Below are positions 34,181-44,788 of a DNA stretch of 64,000 nucleotides, in pieces. Location: assembly GCF_018006725.1 (NCBI RefSeq), contig NZ_JAGMXV010000003.1:1-64000 (forward strand), in the 5' to 3' direction. This DNA comes from Rhizorhabdus sp. Its GTDB lineage: Bacteria; Pseudomonadota; Alphaproteobacteria; Sphingomonadales; Sphingomonadaceae. The number at the start of each line of letters is the position of its first letter. Position 1 is the stretch's first letter. The position numbers and the translations under genes were made by a program. Below the pieces are notes generated by a model. That model was given only the letters and a program-made list of their open reading frames with translations, was not told the origin of the DNA and made no database searches.

Positions 34181-34952
34181 CACCCTCCTCGACGCGGTGA
34201 GCGCGATCGCGGCCGAAGTCGGCGCGATGGCGCATGCCTCGTGGCGGGGGGATTTCAAATATTGGGACAAGGTGCCGGGCAGCCCGGTGTGCGACATCGA
34301 CCTCGCGGCCGATGCGCTGTTGCGCGAGCGGCTGATGGCGCTCGACCCCGAGGCGGGCTGGCTGTCGGAGGAAACGGTCGACAGCGCCGAGCGGCTCAAT
34401 TGCGTCCGTGTCTGGGTGGTCGATCCGATCGACGGTACCCGCGACTATGTGCGCGGCCGCGAGGGTTGGGCGGTGTCGATCGCACTGGTCGAGGGCGGTC
34501 GCCCGGTGATCGGCGTGCTCGACGCCCCGGCACGCGGGGAGCATTGGCGGGCCCAGGCGGGGCGCGGGGCCTATCTCAATGGGGAACCGATCCGCGCTTC
34601 GGCGCGGGCGAGCTTGCCCGGGGCGCGGGTTCCGGCCGATGTGCTGGCCCGTGCGGATGCGGATCTCGTCACCGTCGGCAAGCCCAATTCGATCGCGCTG
34701 CGCATTGCGATGGTGGCCGCCGACCGCGCCGACCTGCTGGCGACGCTGCGCTGGGGTAATGAATGGGACATCGCCGCCGCCGCGCTGATCGCGCAGGAGG
34801 CGGGTGCTGTGGTAACCGACGCAATGGGGCGTCCGCTGCGGTACAACAGCACCAAGGGTGAGCAGTTCGGGGTTCTCGCAACCGCGCCGGCGATCCATGC
34901 CGATGCGGTCGAGCGGCTCTCGGCCCGCGCGGCGCGCGCTGTCATTCGCTAG
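34173..34952 (+). CDS. cysQ: 3'(2'),5'-bisphosphate nucleotidase / inositol-monophosphatase family
   Basis: 259 residues from GTG 34173, inside the end of pmbA. The family metal sites are all visible: WLSEETVDS (Glu), WVVDPIDGTRDYVRG (DPxDGT), and GNEWDIAAAALIAQEAG (WDxAA). Members hydrolyse adenosine 3',5'-bisphosphate (CysQ) or inositol phosphates; the substrate cannot be told apart by motif. The pmbA-cysQ coupling is common in alphaproteobacteria, which favours the CysQ-like name. Confidence 0.82.
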   Translation: MPDTLLDAVSAIAAEVGAMAHASWRGDFKYWDKVPGSPVCDIDLAADALLRERLMALDPEAGWLSEETVDSAERLNCVRVWVVDPIDGTRDYVRGREGWAVSIALVEGGRPVIGVLDAPARGEHWRAQAGRGAYLNGEPIRASARASLPGARVPADVLARADADLVTVGKPNSIALRIAMVAADRADLLATLRWGNEWDIAAAALIAQEAGAVVTDAMGRPLRYNSTKGEQFGVLATAPAIHADAVERLSARAARAVIR

Positions 34953-34984
34953 GTTGCATCCGGCTCGGCTTCCGAGCCCGCCCG

Positions 34985-35401
34985 TCAGAGACCGAGGCGG
35001 GGTATTTCGATGGCGGGGCAGCGATCGACTACGGCCTTGAGTCCGGCCGTCTCGGCCCGTTCGATCGCTTCATGCGGGGTTACGCCCAGTTGGGTCCAGA
35101 CGGCCTTGGCGCCGGCCGCGATGGCCTCGTCGATGACCTGTCCTGCCGCTGCCGTGTTGCGGAAGATGTCGACGAGGTCGATCGGCTGGGACACCTCGTC
35201 GAGCGAGGCAACCACCGTCCGGCCATGGATGGCCTGGCCCGCCAGCTGCGGGTTGACCGGCGTCACCTCATAACCCCGCGACAGCAGGAAGCGCATGACG
35301 CCGAAGCTCGCGCGATCCGGCCGGTCGCTGGCGCCGACCATCGCGATGTGCCGGGTTTCGCGCAGAAGCTGCCGAAGGTCGTCGTCCTGGGTGATCGGCA
35401 T
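34985..35401 (-). CDS. CoA-binding domain protein (YccU-like)
   Basis: 138 residues forming a single Rossmann-like CoA-binding domain: IAMVGASDRPDRASFGVMRFL near 19-39, GYEVTPVNPQ, and VWTQLGVTPHEAIERAETAG. Small stand-alone members of this family have no firmly known reaction. It is 24 bases downstream of mrp on the same strand, so the two are probably co-transcribed. Confidence 0.85.
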   Translation of the reverse strand: MPITQDDDLRQLLRETRHIAMVGASDRPDRASFGVMRFLLSRGYEVTPVNPQLAGQAIHGRTVVASLDEVSQPIDLVDIFRNTAAAGQVIDEAIAAGAKAVWTQLGVTPHEAIERAETAGLKAVVDRCPAIEIPRLGL

Positions 35402-35425
35402 TGCGCGCTCCTTTTGTCTACGCCC

Positions 35426-36427
<1,002 letters not shown>

Positions 36428-36498
36428 GGCGGCAGCAAATAGGGCTTCGTCGACCAAAGGGCACTGTTTTTCCGCCGATCGCCTCCTATAATGACTGC

Positions 36499-37554
36499 AT
36501 GAACGATAGCGAAAGCAGCGCAATGCCCGGCCAGCCCCTTCTCAACGAGGGCGGCCCCTGGGGCGGCGGAGGATCGGGCGGCGGCGGAGACGAGCCCAAC
36601 CCCTGGAACCAACCCCCGCGCGGCCGGCCCGGCCGCGGACCTGCCGGACGCTCGGCGATCGACGAGCTCGTGCGTCGCGGACGTGCCCGTTTCGGCGGGC
36701 GCGGCGGGCCCGAGCCCGATGCCGGCCGGCTCCTGCTTTGGGGCGTCGGCGGCCTGCTGCTGATCTGGGTGCTGTGGACCAGCAGCCACCGCATCGATCC
36801 GCAGCAGCGCGGCGTTGTCACCCGCTTGGGCTCCTATGCCAAGACGCTCGGTCCCGGCATGCAGTTCACCTTCCCTTCGCCGATCGATCGGGTGACCAAG
36901 ATCGATATCGAGGACATCCGCGTGAAGGATATCCCGGAAGGCGGCGGCACCGGCCAGAATCTCATGCTGACCGGCGACCAGAACATCATCGACCTGGCCT
37001 ATTCGGTGCGCTGGAACATCCGCGATCCCGAGCTTTTCATCTACGAACTGGCCAACCCCGAAGAGACGGTGGGCGAGGTCGCGGAAAGCGCGATGCGCGC
37101 CGAGATCGCCCGCGTTGCACTGAACGACGCCATGGGCCCGCAGCGCAGCCAGATCGAGCAGCGCGTCCAGCAGCGGATGCAGGAAATCCTCGACGGCTAT
37201 CGTGCGGGCATCACCGTGCAGGGTGTCGCAATCAAGCAGGCCGATCCGCCCGCGGCCGTGGTCGAGGCGTTCAAGTCGGTTTCGGCGGCGCAGCAGCAGG
37301 CGCAGGCCTATCTCAACGAGGCGCGGGCCTATTCGCAGCAGCTCGGTGCAAAGGCCGAGGGCGAGGCCGCGGCCTTCGACAAAGTCTATGCCGAATATCG
37401 CCTGGCGCCCGAGGTGACCCGCCGTCGCATGTATTATGAGACGATGGAGCGCGTCCTGGCGAAGACCGACAAGACCGTGGTCGAGGCCCCCAATGTCGTC
37501 CCCTATATCCCCCTGCCGCCGCAGCAGGCAGCGAAGGCGCAGCAGCAGCAATGA
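36499..37554 (+). CDS. hflK: HflK subunit of the FtsH modulator complex
   Basis: 351 residues. The N-terminus is Gly/Pro-rich (residues about 15-60), followed by one membrane helix (about 76-95, LLLWGVGGLLLIWVLW) and the SPFH/band-7 domain in the periplasm, with a Gln/Ala-rich coiled region (QQQAQAYLNEARAYSQQL) near 275. HflK and HflC surround FtsH and tune its proteolysis. ATGA overlap with hflC indicates coupled translation. A later ATG at 36523 is possible. Confidence 0.93.
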   Translation: MNDSESSAMPGQPLLNEGGPWGGGGSGGGGDEPNPWNQPPRGRPGRGPAGRSAIDELVRRGRARFGGRGGPEPDAGRLLLWGVGGLLLIWVLWTSSHRIDPQQRGVVTRLGSYAKTLGPGMQFTFPSPIDRVTKIDIEDIRVKDIPEGGGTGQNLMLTGDQNIIDLAYSVRWNIRDPELFIYELANPEETVGEVAESAMRAEIARVALNDAMGPQRSQIEQRVQQRMQEILDGYRAGITVQGVAIKQADPPAAVVEAFKSVSAAQQQAQAYLNEARAYSQQLGAKAEGEAAAFDKVYAEYRLAPEVTRRRMYYETMERVLAKTDKTVVEAPNVVPYIPLPPQQAAKAQQQQ

Positions 37555-38420
37555 GCATGAGCGACAATCTCGCAAGCCGGAACGTCATCGGCCTCGCCAT
37601 CGGCGCCATCTTCGGCGTCGTTATCATCAGCAGCTGTTTCGCGGTCGTGCCCGAGACCAAGCAGGCGCTTGTGGTGCGCTTCGGCAAGCCGCAGACCGTC
37701 TACAACGCCTATAAGCCGAACGAGGATTTCGGCCGGACGGGCGCCGGCGTCATCGGCAAGATCCCGTTCATCGACCAGATCGTCTGGATCGACAAAAGGG
37801 TGCGCAATTTCGACATGGAGCGCCAGTCGGTGCTGTCCACCGACCAGTTGCGGCTCGAAGTGGACGCCTATGCGCGCTACCGCATCGTCGATCCGCTGCG
37901 CATGTCGATCACGGCGGGCACGGAGCGCCGCGTCGAAGAGGCGCTGCGGCCGATCCTCGGCTCGTCGCTGCGCAACGAACTCGGAAAGCGGCCCTTCGCC
38001 GCGCTGCTGAGCCCCGAGCGCGGCGCGGTGATGGACAATATCCAGACGCGCCTGAACCGCGTCGCGCGCCAATATGGGGCGCAGATCGTCGACGTGCGGA
38101 TCAAGCGCGCCGACCTGCCCGACGGTACGCCGCTCGACTCGGCCTTCAACCGCATGCGCACCGCGCGCGAGCAGGAAGCGCGTTCGATCCTGGCCGAAGG
38201 GCGCAAGCAGGCGCAGATCATCACGGCCGAAGCCGATGCGAACGCGGCAGGCACCTATGCCGAGAGCTTCAACAAGGATCCCGACTTCTACAATTTCTAT
38301 CGGGCGATGCAGTCCTATCGGGTCACGTTCGGCACCGATGGTACCGAAGCGCCGGGCTCATCCAACGTGATCCTGTCGCCCGACAACGAGTATCTGCGCG
38401 AGTTCAGAGGGCGTCGCTGA
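37551..38420 (+). CDS. hflC: HflC subunit of the FtsH modulator complex
   Basis: 289 residues: one N-terminal membrane helix (about 11-31), then the SPFH domain with QALVVRFGKPQTVYN, and a helical stretch with AREQEARSILAEGRKQAQII near 205-224. It pairs with HflK. The stop codon begins a 7-base inverted repeat (TGAACGG at 38418, CCGTTCA ending 38446) that could form a hairpin before degP. Confidence 0.93.
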   Translation: MSMSDNLASRNVIGLAIGAIFGVVIISSCFAVVPETKQALVVRFGKPQTVYNAYKPNEDFGRTGAGVIGKIPFIDQIVWIDKRVRNFDMERQSVLSTDQLRLEVDAYARYRIVDPLRMSITAGTERRVEEALRPILGSSLRNELGKRPFAALLSPERGAVMDNIQTRLNRVARQYGAQIVDVRIKRADLPDGTPLDSAFNRMRTAREQEARSILAEGRKQAQIITAEADANAAGTYAESFNKDPDFYNFYRAMQSYRVTFGTDGTEAPGSSNVILSPDNEYLREFRGRR

Positions 38421-38529
38421 ACGGCAGGCGGGAACGCTACCGTTCAAGCGGTGTTCAGCGATCGGGACCGAAATAAACCGCTCGCGATATCGGCAGAAGC
38501 AGAACAGGAGTTTTAAGGAGTTGGCCAAA

Positions 38530-40080
38530 GTGCGTTATGCCTATGCGATCACCGCGGCCTTGCTGGCAGGTGGTACCACCGCAACCCTGACGATGCAGCA
38601 ACCTGTGGGAGCACAGGTCGCGCAGAACGCCCCGGGTTCGATCAACGCCGCTGCCCCGCGTCCGGGCGCGCCGATGAGCTTCGCCGATCTCGCCGCCCGG
38701 CTCCAGCCGGCGGTCGTGAACATCTCCACCACGCAGAAGATCCAGGTCCGCAGCGGTGGCAATGCCTTCTCCGGCACGCCGTTCGAGGAACTGTTCAAGC
38801 GGTTCGGCGGCGGTGGGTCCGATGGCCAGCCAGTCACGCGCGAAGCGACGTCACTCGGTTCGGGCTTCATCATCTCGGCCGACGGCTATGTGGTGACCAA
38901 CAACCACGTCATCTCGGCTTCGCCCGAGGGCGGCAGCAATGCCGTCGTCAGTTCGATCACCGTGACGCTGCCCGACCGCAAGGAATATAAGGCGACCGTC
39001 GTCGGCCGCGACCAGGCCTCGGACCTCGCCTTGCTCAAGATCGAGGCGAAAAACCTGCCTTTCGTCCAGTTCGGCGATTCCACACGCACCCGCGTCGGCG
39101 ACTGGGTCGTCGCTATCGGCAATCCGTTCGGCCTCGGCGGGACGGTCACGGCGGGCATCGTGTCGGCGCTCCACCGCTCGATCGGCATCAGCGGTCCCTA
39201 TGATCGCTACATCCAGACCGATGCGTCGATCAATCAGGGCAATTCGGGTGGCCCGATGTTCGACCTGCAGGGCAATGTCATCGGCATCAATACGGCGATC
39301 TTCTCGCCGACCGGCGGCAACGTCGGCATCGGCTTCGCGATCCCCGCCGAAGAGGCCAAGCCGATCATCGATCAGCTTATGACCGGCAAGCGCGTCCGTC
39401 GCGGCTATCTGGGCGTCGGCATCCAGCCGATGACCGAGGATATCGCGGCAAGCCTGGGCCTGCCCAAGGATCGCGGCGAAATCGTCGCCCGCGTCGAGCC
39501 TGGCGAGGCGGCCGCGCGCGCCGGCATTCGTCAGGGCGACATCATCGTCAAGGTCGACAACCAGGATGTCACCCCCGACAACACCCTGTCCTATATCGTG
39601 GGCAAGGCGGCCGTGGGTGCCAAGCTGCCGGTCGAGGTGATCCGCGAAGGTCAGCGCAAGACATTGACCGTCACGCTTGGGGAGCGTCCGCCCGAAGATC
39701 AGCTGATCAACGGCGGGCAGGATGCCGATCAGGACGACAGTGTTCCCGATAGCGGCCAGTCCGCGCCCGATCAGGCGACCCGCAACTCGCTCGGACTCGG
39801 TCTGCAGACGCTCACGCCGGACATCGCCCGCAGGCTCGGTCTGTCGGCTTCGCTGCGCGGCGTCGTGGTCAATTATGTCGACCCGAGCAGCGATGCTGCG
39901 GCCAATGGTTTCCAGCCGCGCGACGTGATCCTGCAGATCAACAATGTGCCCGTGACGACGGTGCAGGCAGCTGCCGCGCAGATCGATGCGGCGGTGAAGG
40001 CGAAGCGCCCATCGGTGCTGCTGTTTGTTCAGCGCGGCAATAATCCCCCGCGCTATGTCGGCGTACAGCTGAAGAAATAA
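38530..40080 (+). CDS. degP: Periplasmic Do/DegP-type serine protease with two PDZ domains
   Basis: 516 residues from GTG 38530, chosen because AAGGAG (38515-38520) is nine bases away; the in-frame TTG at 38521 directly abuts that sequence. Signal peptide (about 1-28) ending near VGAQ. The trypsin-like domain has its triad: His in TNNHVIS, Asp in SDLALLKI, Ser in GNSGGPMF. Two PDZ domains follow (about 275-375 and 420-510), joined by an acidic linker (QDADQDDSVPDSGQ). It degrades or chaperones misfolded envelope proteins. hflK-hflC-degP is a common alphaproteobacterial order. Confidence 0.93.
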   Translation: MRYAYAITAALLAGGTTATLTMQQPVGAQVAQNAPGSINAAAPRPGAPMSFADLAARLQPAVVNISTTQKIQVRSGGNAFSGTPFEELFKRFGGGGSDGQPVTREATSLGSGFIISADGYVVTNNHVISASPEGGSNAVVSSITVTLPDRKEYKATVVGRDQASDLALLKIEAKNLPFVQFGDSTRTRVGDWVVAIGNPFGLGGTVTAGIVSALHRSIGISGPYDRYIQTDASINQGNSGGPMFDLQGNVIGINTAIFSPTGGNVGIGFAIPAEEAKPIIDQLMTGKRVRRGYLGVGIQPMTEDIAASLGLPKDRGEIVARVEPGEAAARAGIRQGDIIVKVDNQDVTPDNTLSYIVGKAAVGAKLPVEVIREGQRKTLTVTLGERPPEDQLINGGQDADQDDSVPDSGQSAPDQATRNSLGLGLQTLTPDIARRLGLSASLRGVVVNYVDPSSDAAANGFQPRDVILQINNVPVTTVQAAAAQIDAAVKAKRPSVLLFVQRGNNPPRYVGVQLKK

Positions 40081-40130
40081 GGCCGCATCGCCGTCTTTCG
40101 GGGCGGCGATGTCTTCCTAAAGCACCAAAT

Positions 40131-40166
40131 AAAAAGGGCCGGCGGATCGCTCCGCCGGCCCCTTTT
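40131..40166. terminator. Strong intrinsic terminator between degP and the porin-like gene
   Basis: GGGCCGGCGGA, loop TCGC, TCCGCCGGCCC flanked by AAAAA on the left and TTTT on the right: 11 perfect pairs plus A/T pairs, working for both convergent genes. A smaller hairpin (ATCGCC/GGCGAT, 40087-40110) precedes it on the degP side. Confidence 0.88.
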
Positions 40167-40186
40167 CTATGCCGCAAGGCCGATCG

Positions 40187-41026
40187 TCAGAAGCGATAGC
40201 TGACGGTCGCGCGAACCGAGTGGAACGCGAACTTGCTGAACGAACGCTGGAAGTCGGTGCCAGCGGCGTTCTGCGCGATGAACGGGTTGGTCGCCGGGGT
40301 GACGCCGGCAAGCGAACCGACGGTGACCGTGCTGTCGTTGTTCTTGAGCGCGGTGAAGGTGTAGAGCGCGCCGACCGAGAACTTGCCGATTTTCTGCTCG
40401 ATACCGCCGCCATAGGTCCAGCCCCAGGCGTTCTTCGTCGGATCGTTGACGGTCGCGCTGTTGACCGTGTTCGACATCGAGAAGCTGTTGCGGATCTTGC
40501 CGTAGGCCGCACCGCCGGTGCCGTAGATCAGCGTGCCGGTTTCGAACGAGTAACCGGCGCGGGCGCGAATGGCGCCGTCGCTCTTCAGCTTGGCCTGCAG
40601 CTTGTAGACGGCCGGGGTGGTGCTGAAGGCGGTGACGTTGTCGTACAGGTACGACTTGCCATATTCCGCGATCAGGCCGACGACCGGGCCCGACGTATCG
40701 CCGAACTGGTAGTCGTAACCGGCGTGCAGCTTCCACGCGGTCGAATCATTGTCCTTCGAGCAGCCCGTGGTCGGGCGGGCCGAGGTCGGCGCGCCGCCGC
40801 AGAAGCCCGGCGAGAAGTTCGGGAAGGCGTCGCCGAAATTGCCATCGCGGTTGCGGTCGAAGTTTACGACTTCGTCGCCATCGGTCGGCTGCCAGTTATA
40901 GCCGAGCTGGCCACCGACATAGAAACCGGTCCAGTTGCTCGAGGCCACGTCCTGCGCCGAGGCGGCGCTCGCAGCCATCGCGGCTACCAGGCCGGCCGCC
41001 GCAGTGGTCGTGAGGAAAAATCGCAT
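40187..41026 (-). CDS. Outer-membrane beta-barrel protein (porin-family/OmpA-like barrel)
   Basis: 279 residues from the ATG at 41026, preceded by AAAGGG. Signal peptide of about 24 residues ending ASAASAQ. The mature part begins NWTGFYVGGQLGYNW, the opening strand of small Opa/OmpW-like barrels, has alternating hydrophobic strands, and ends in SYRF with the terminal Phe used for barrel insertion. Two Cys in CGGAPTSARPTTGC could form a loop disulfide. Ion or ligand specificity is unknown. A CRP/FNR-like palindrome lies about 125 bases upstream of the start. Confidence 0.85.
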   Translation of the reverse strand: MRFFLTTTAAAGLVAAMAASAASAQDVASSNWTGFYVGGQLGYNWQPTDGDEVVNFDRNRDGNFGDAFPNFSPGFCGGAPTSARPTTGCSKDNDSTAWKLHAGYDYQFGDTSGPVVGLIAEYGKSYLYDNVTAFSTTPAVYKLQAKLKSDGAIRARAGYSFETGTLIYGTGGAAYGKIRNSFSMSNTVNSATVNDPTKNAWGWTYGGGIEQKIGKFSVGALYTFTALKNNDSTVTVGSLAGVTPATNPFIAQNAAGTDFQRSFSKFAFHSVRATVSYRF

Positions 41027-41151
41027 GTCAAAAACCCTTTCTGCTGCCGTTACGGCACAGCGGAAACGGTTCCCACAGCATTTCGATCCTGAGTGCAAGC
41101 AAGAAAAACGATGTGGTGCACAAACGACACAACTGCGATTTTTTCCTGAAA

Positions 41152-41167
41152 AGTGAAATACATCACA
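41152..41167. promoter_or_regulatory. CRP/FNR-family-like palindrome
   Basis: AGTGA-AATACA-TCACA: GTGA and TCAC half-sites with a 6-base spacer, one base off the TGTGA-N6-TCACA consensus. It sits just after the trpE stop and upstream of the outer-membrane barrel gene. Functional use is inferred from the match only. Confidence 0.45.
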
Positions 41168-41168
41168 G

Positions 41169-42680
41169 CTATTGGCCGTAGCTGGCCTCGCTGGCACGCT
41201 TGATTGCCTCCCGCGCTGCAGCGATCAGTGCGCCTGCCTTGGCTTCACATTCGCGTTGCTCATAGGCGGGGTCGCTGTCCGCCACGATCCCTGCGCCAGC
41301 CTGCACATGCATCACCCCGTCCTTCACCACGGCGGTCCGAAGCACGATGCAACTGTCCATCGAGCCATCGGGCGAGAAATAGCCGACGCCGCCGGCATAG
41401 GCGCCACGCGCTTCGGGCTCGAGCTCGGCAATGATCTCGCATGCGCGGACCTTCGGAGCGCCCGACACCGTGCCGGCTGGGAAACCGGCGAACAATGCGT
41501 CCAAGGCATCTTTCGACGGATCGAGCCGGCCGACGACGTTCGAAACGATGTGCATCACATGGCTGTAATGTTCGACCGTATAGCTGTCCGTGACTTCGAC
41601 AGTCCCGGCGACCGCGACCCGGCCGACATCGTTGCGCCCCAGGTCGAGCAGCATCAGATGCTCGGCGCGTTCCTTGGGGTCGGCAAGCAGGCTCTCGCGG
41701 TTGGCCGCATCCTCCAGCGATGTCGCGCCGCGCGGGCGGGTCCCCGCGATCGGCCGGATCGTGACCTCGCCGTCGCGCGCCCTCACCAGAATCTCGGGGG
41801 ACGATCCGATCAGCGCGAAGCCAGGCAGGTCGAGGAAATAGAGGAAGGGCGACGGATTAATCCGCCGCAGCGCACGATAGAGGTCGACTGGCGGCAGCGG
41901 AAAGTCGACGGTGAAGCGCTGGGCCAGCACCACCTGAAAGATGTCTCCCGCACCGATATAGCCCCTTGCGCGGTCCACCATGGCGGCATAGCGGCCGGGT
42001 TCCAGCTGCGGCGTGGGAACAACCGTGGAAGGATCGGGCACATCGACGGTCGGTCGCGGGGGCAGCGTGCCCGCAAGGGTCGCCGCCTGCGCTTCTATCC
42101 GCTCGATCGCGCCCGCCACCTTGGCTTCGGGCGATCCGGGGCTGTCGGGCCAGAGCGGCGCGACGAGGAAAAGCTGATCGGCAAGACGGTCGAAGATCAG
42201 GATCAGGGTCGGCCGCGCGAACAGCATGTCGGGCAGGTCGAGCGGGTTTGCGGGCGCTCGCGGCAATTTCTCGACCAGTCCGATCGTTTCATAGGCAAAA
42301 TAGCCGACGAGGCAGGCGAGCGCGCGGGGCAGCCCCTCGGGCACATCCATGCGGCAGCTGGTGACCAGCCGGCGCATTTCCGACACCACATCACCCGGCA
42401 GGGGTTCGAATGCTTCCGGATCGGTCGCCCAGTTGGGATTGATCTCCGCGCTGTTGCCGTGCGCCCTGAACAGGAGGTCGGGGGCGAGGCCGAGCAGCGA
42501 ATAGCGCCCGCGCACCGCGCCGCCTTCGACCGACTCCAGCAGGAAATCACCCCGGCCGGGAACGATCAGCTTGAGCGCTGCCGCGACGGGGGTGTCGCAA
42601 TCGGCGATCTGGGTTCGCCAGACGAGCGCAGGCTCGCCCCGTGACAAGGCGTCGATGGCAGCCTGATCGCGCGCGTCCAT
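41169..42680 (-). CDS. trpE: Anthranilate synthase component I
   Basis: 503 residues. The chorismate-binding domain covers the C-terminal about 270 residues: QRFTVDFPLPPVDLYRALR, IGSSPEILVRARDG, RPIAGTRPRG, LLDLGRNDVGRVA, FPAGTVSGAPKVRACEII. The N-terminal TrpE_N domain includes ESVEGGAVRGRYSLLG. It makes anthranilate from chorismate with TrpG, which is not in the window. It follows ppiD after 16 bases and is probably co-transcribed with it. Confidence 0.94.
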   Translation of the reverse strand: MDARDQAAIDALSRGEPALVWRTQIADCDTPVAAALKLIVPGRGDFLLESVEGGAVRGRYSLLGLAPDLLFRAHGNSAEINPNWATDPEAFEPLPGDVVSEMRRLVTSCRMDVPEGLPRALACLVGYFAYETIGLVEKLPRAPANPLDLPDMLFARPTLILIFDRLADQLFLVAPLWPDSPGSPEAKVAGAIERIEAQAATLAGTLPPRPTVDVPDPSTVVPTPQLEPGRYAAMVDRARGYIGAGDIFQVVLAQRFTVDFPLPPVDLYRALRRINPSPFLYFLDLPGFALIGSSPEILVRARDGEVTIRPIAGTRPRGATSLEDAANRESLLADPKERAEHLMLLDLGRNDVGRVAVAGTVEVTDSYTVEHYSHVMHIVSNVVGRLDPSKDALDALFAGFPAGTVSGAPKVRACEIIAELEPEARGAYAGGVGYFSPDGSMDSCIVLRTAVVKDGVMHVQAGAGIVADSDPAYEQRECEAKAGALIAAAREAIKRASEASYGQ

Positions 42681-42696
42681 CCCCGTCCTGCCTCTC

Positions 42697-44628
42697 TTAC
42701 TGCGGCGTTGCGATCTGGCGCTTGGTCGCCGCGATGGCGTCCGGATAGCGCTTCACGTCCACCTCGTCGCGCGCGGCACGGATCAGCTGGTCGCCGAGCT
42801 CCGGCGTGTAGGAGCGGGTCAACTCCTGCTGGGTGACGCCAACCAGCGCTGCCGCCTGCGACAGGTCGCCGCGCTCGACCTTGTTCAGGACTGTGACGAA
42901 ATAGGCGCCCTGATCGCCGGTGACGAGGCGAGCCTTGCTTGGCTGGAGCGCGAACATCGCGCGGAGCGGCTCGGGGATGGGTTGGCCGGCCTGCTGCGCC
43001 CGGATGATGTCGAGCTGGCGCGCACGGCTCGGCTGAACCGGGGGAAGCGCCACGCCGCTGTCCGCCATGGCCTTGCCGAGCGGGGTGCCCGCATTGACCG
43101 CTGCGACGATCTTGTCGCCGATCGCCTTCGCGCGCTGTTGCGCGCGCTTGACGACAAGGTCGCGGACAACCGCTTCGCGCACCTGCGCCAGCGGTAGCGG
43201 TGTCGGCGGAATGATCTTGGCGACGTTCATCAGCGCGTAGCTCTGGTCGCGGATCACCGTCTCGACCGTGGGGCGGTCATCCGCCGCAGCTTCGAACCCC
43301 GTCTTGAGCAACGCGCTTACCTCGGGCGGAGCCTTCCAGCCGGGCTGGTCGATCGCGGTACCGTTCGACAGCAGCGCCGGGGTTTCCTTGATCGTCAGCT
43401 TGTTGGCTGCAGCGATTTCGGCGAAGCTGCTGCCATCGGCGATGGCATCCTCGATCTTGCCGGCGAGATCGGACAGCGCCTCCTGCATCTTCTGGCGCTG
43501 GAGAACTGGCAGGATTTCGGCGCGGGCCTGATCGAGTGTCTTGCCGGGCTTACCGGCAACCCCCTCGACCTTGAGGACATACCAGCCGAACGCCCCCTTG
43601 ATCGGTCCCACGACGGCGCCCTTTGCGGCTGCGAAGACCTGGTCTGCGGCAGCGGCGCCTGCGGACTCGGTATAGTCCTTCTTCTGCTGATCCGCGATCG
43701 TGGAGGCTTCGAGCCCGGCCTTGGCGGCGGCGGCGGCCATGGTTGCGCCACCCTTGACGGCAGCTGCAATGGTCTGGCCTGCCTGCTGGGTCGGGGCGAT
43801 GATCTGTGCGATCGTCCGGGTTTCGCGGGCCGCGAAACTGTCGGCATTTTCGCGATAATAGGTCGCGATCTCCTGCTCAGTCGGCTTCGCCTTGTCGGCA
43901 AGCTGCGCCTCGCCGAAAGCGGCATAGCGCAGTATGCGTGCCTCGGGCCGGGTGTAGGTGGCAATATTGGCCTTGTAGGCAGCGGCGATGTCGGCCTCGC
44001 TCGGCGGCGTCTTGCTGGCCACCAGCGCCAGCGGGATGATCCCGACCGATCCTTCGCGGACTTCCATCAGCAGTGCCGCATAGGGGCGGGCCATCTTCGA
44101 CGGCACTGGCGCAAGGGCTGCCGCGGGGGTCAAAATCTGGTTGCGGATGATCTCGCCAGCAATGTCGGCGCGCAGTTCCTTCTCGCTGATTCGAGCCTGT
44201 GCCAGCACGGTCCGCATCACATTCTCGTCGAACTGGCCGGCCACGTTGCGGAAGCCCTGCATGCCCGCGATTTCGGCGTCGACCATCCGCTTGCTGAGCG
44301 CGAAGCCCTGTTCCTTGCCCCAGGCCTCCATGGCGCGGGCATTGATCATGCCGCTCAATACCTGCTCGAAGCCACCCGACGCCAGGAAGCTCTGCGCATC
44401 GATCTCCGGTCGCTCGCGACGCAGACCATCGATCTGGTTGCGAACCCGGTTGGTGAGTTCGAGCGCGCTGATCTTCTTGCCGTCGACCTTGGCGACGGTC
44501 GCCCCGCCTCCGCCGCCGCCCAGCATCGACGGCGATTCGACCCCGGTGATGATGAAGGCGACCATGATCAGGCCGAGCAGGCCGAGGACGATCCAGGAGG
44601 AGAGAGCACGGCGGAAAAAGGAAATCAT
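42697..44628 (-). CDS. ppiD: Periplasmic chaperone/peptidyl-prolyl isomerase PpiD (SurA-N and rotamase domains)
   Basis: 643 residues, as in PpiD. One N-terminal membrane helix (about 11-31, WIVLGLLGLIMVAFIITG), SurA-N-like domain (about 35-180), then a parvulin rotamase domain near 265-375 (with AKGAVVGPIKGAFGWYVLKVEGV) and a second degenerate domain. It is inner-membrane anchored at the Sec exit and helps outer-membrane protein folding. The ppiD-trpE pairing is found in other alphaproteobacteria. Confidence 0.9.
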   Translation of the reverse strand: MISFFRRALSSWIVLGLLGLIMVAFIITGVESPSMLGGGGGGATVAKVDGKKISALELTNRVRNQIDGLRRERPEIDAQSFLASGGFEQVLSGMINARAMEAWGKEQGFALSKRMVDAEIAGMQGFRNVAGQFDENVMRTVLAQARISEKELRADIAGEIIRNQILTPAAALAPVPSKMARPYAALLMEVREGSVGIIPLALVASKTPPSEADIAAAYKANIATYTRPEARILRYAAFGEAQLADKAKPTEQEIATYYRENADSFAARETRTIAQIIAPTQQAGQTIAAAVKGGATMAAAAAKAGLEASTIADQQKKDYTESAGAAAADQVFAAAKGAVVGPIKGAFGWYVLKVEGVAGKPGKTLDQARAEILPVLQRQKMQEALSDLAGKIEDAIADGSSFAEIAAANKLTIKETPALLSNGTAIDQPGWKAPPEVSALLKTGFEAAADDRPTVETVIRDQSYALMNVAKIIPPTPLPLAQVREAVVRDLVVKRAQQRAKAIGDKIVAAVNAGTPLGKAMADSGVALPPVQPSRARQLDIIRAQQAGQPIPEPLRAMFALQPSKARLVTGDQGAYFVTVLNKVERGDLSQAAALVGVTQQELTRSYTPELGDQLIRAARDEVDVKRYPDAIAATKRQIATPQ

Positions 44629-44788
44629 CGGGCGGTCCGTATGAACGTGACTGGCATGAGCGCTGCCATAGGGGGCATTCCCGGCCTCCGCAACGTCCGC
44701 CGCTCCCCGATGGGGCGACGTGGCACCCGTGGTTGCACCTCGTCGCCCTGCTGCTTAAGGGGCGCTGATCAAATCGGAGGGGTAGACC

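Noticed and set aside
32492..34399. 635-codon open frame antisense to ubiA and pmbA
   Set aside because: No domain, shadow composition, two well-supported genes lie opposite.
38418..38446. TGAACGG/CCGTTCA repeat after hflC as terminator
   Set aside because: 15-base loop and no T-run; noted under hflC but too weak for its own terminator call.
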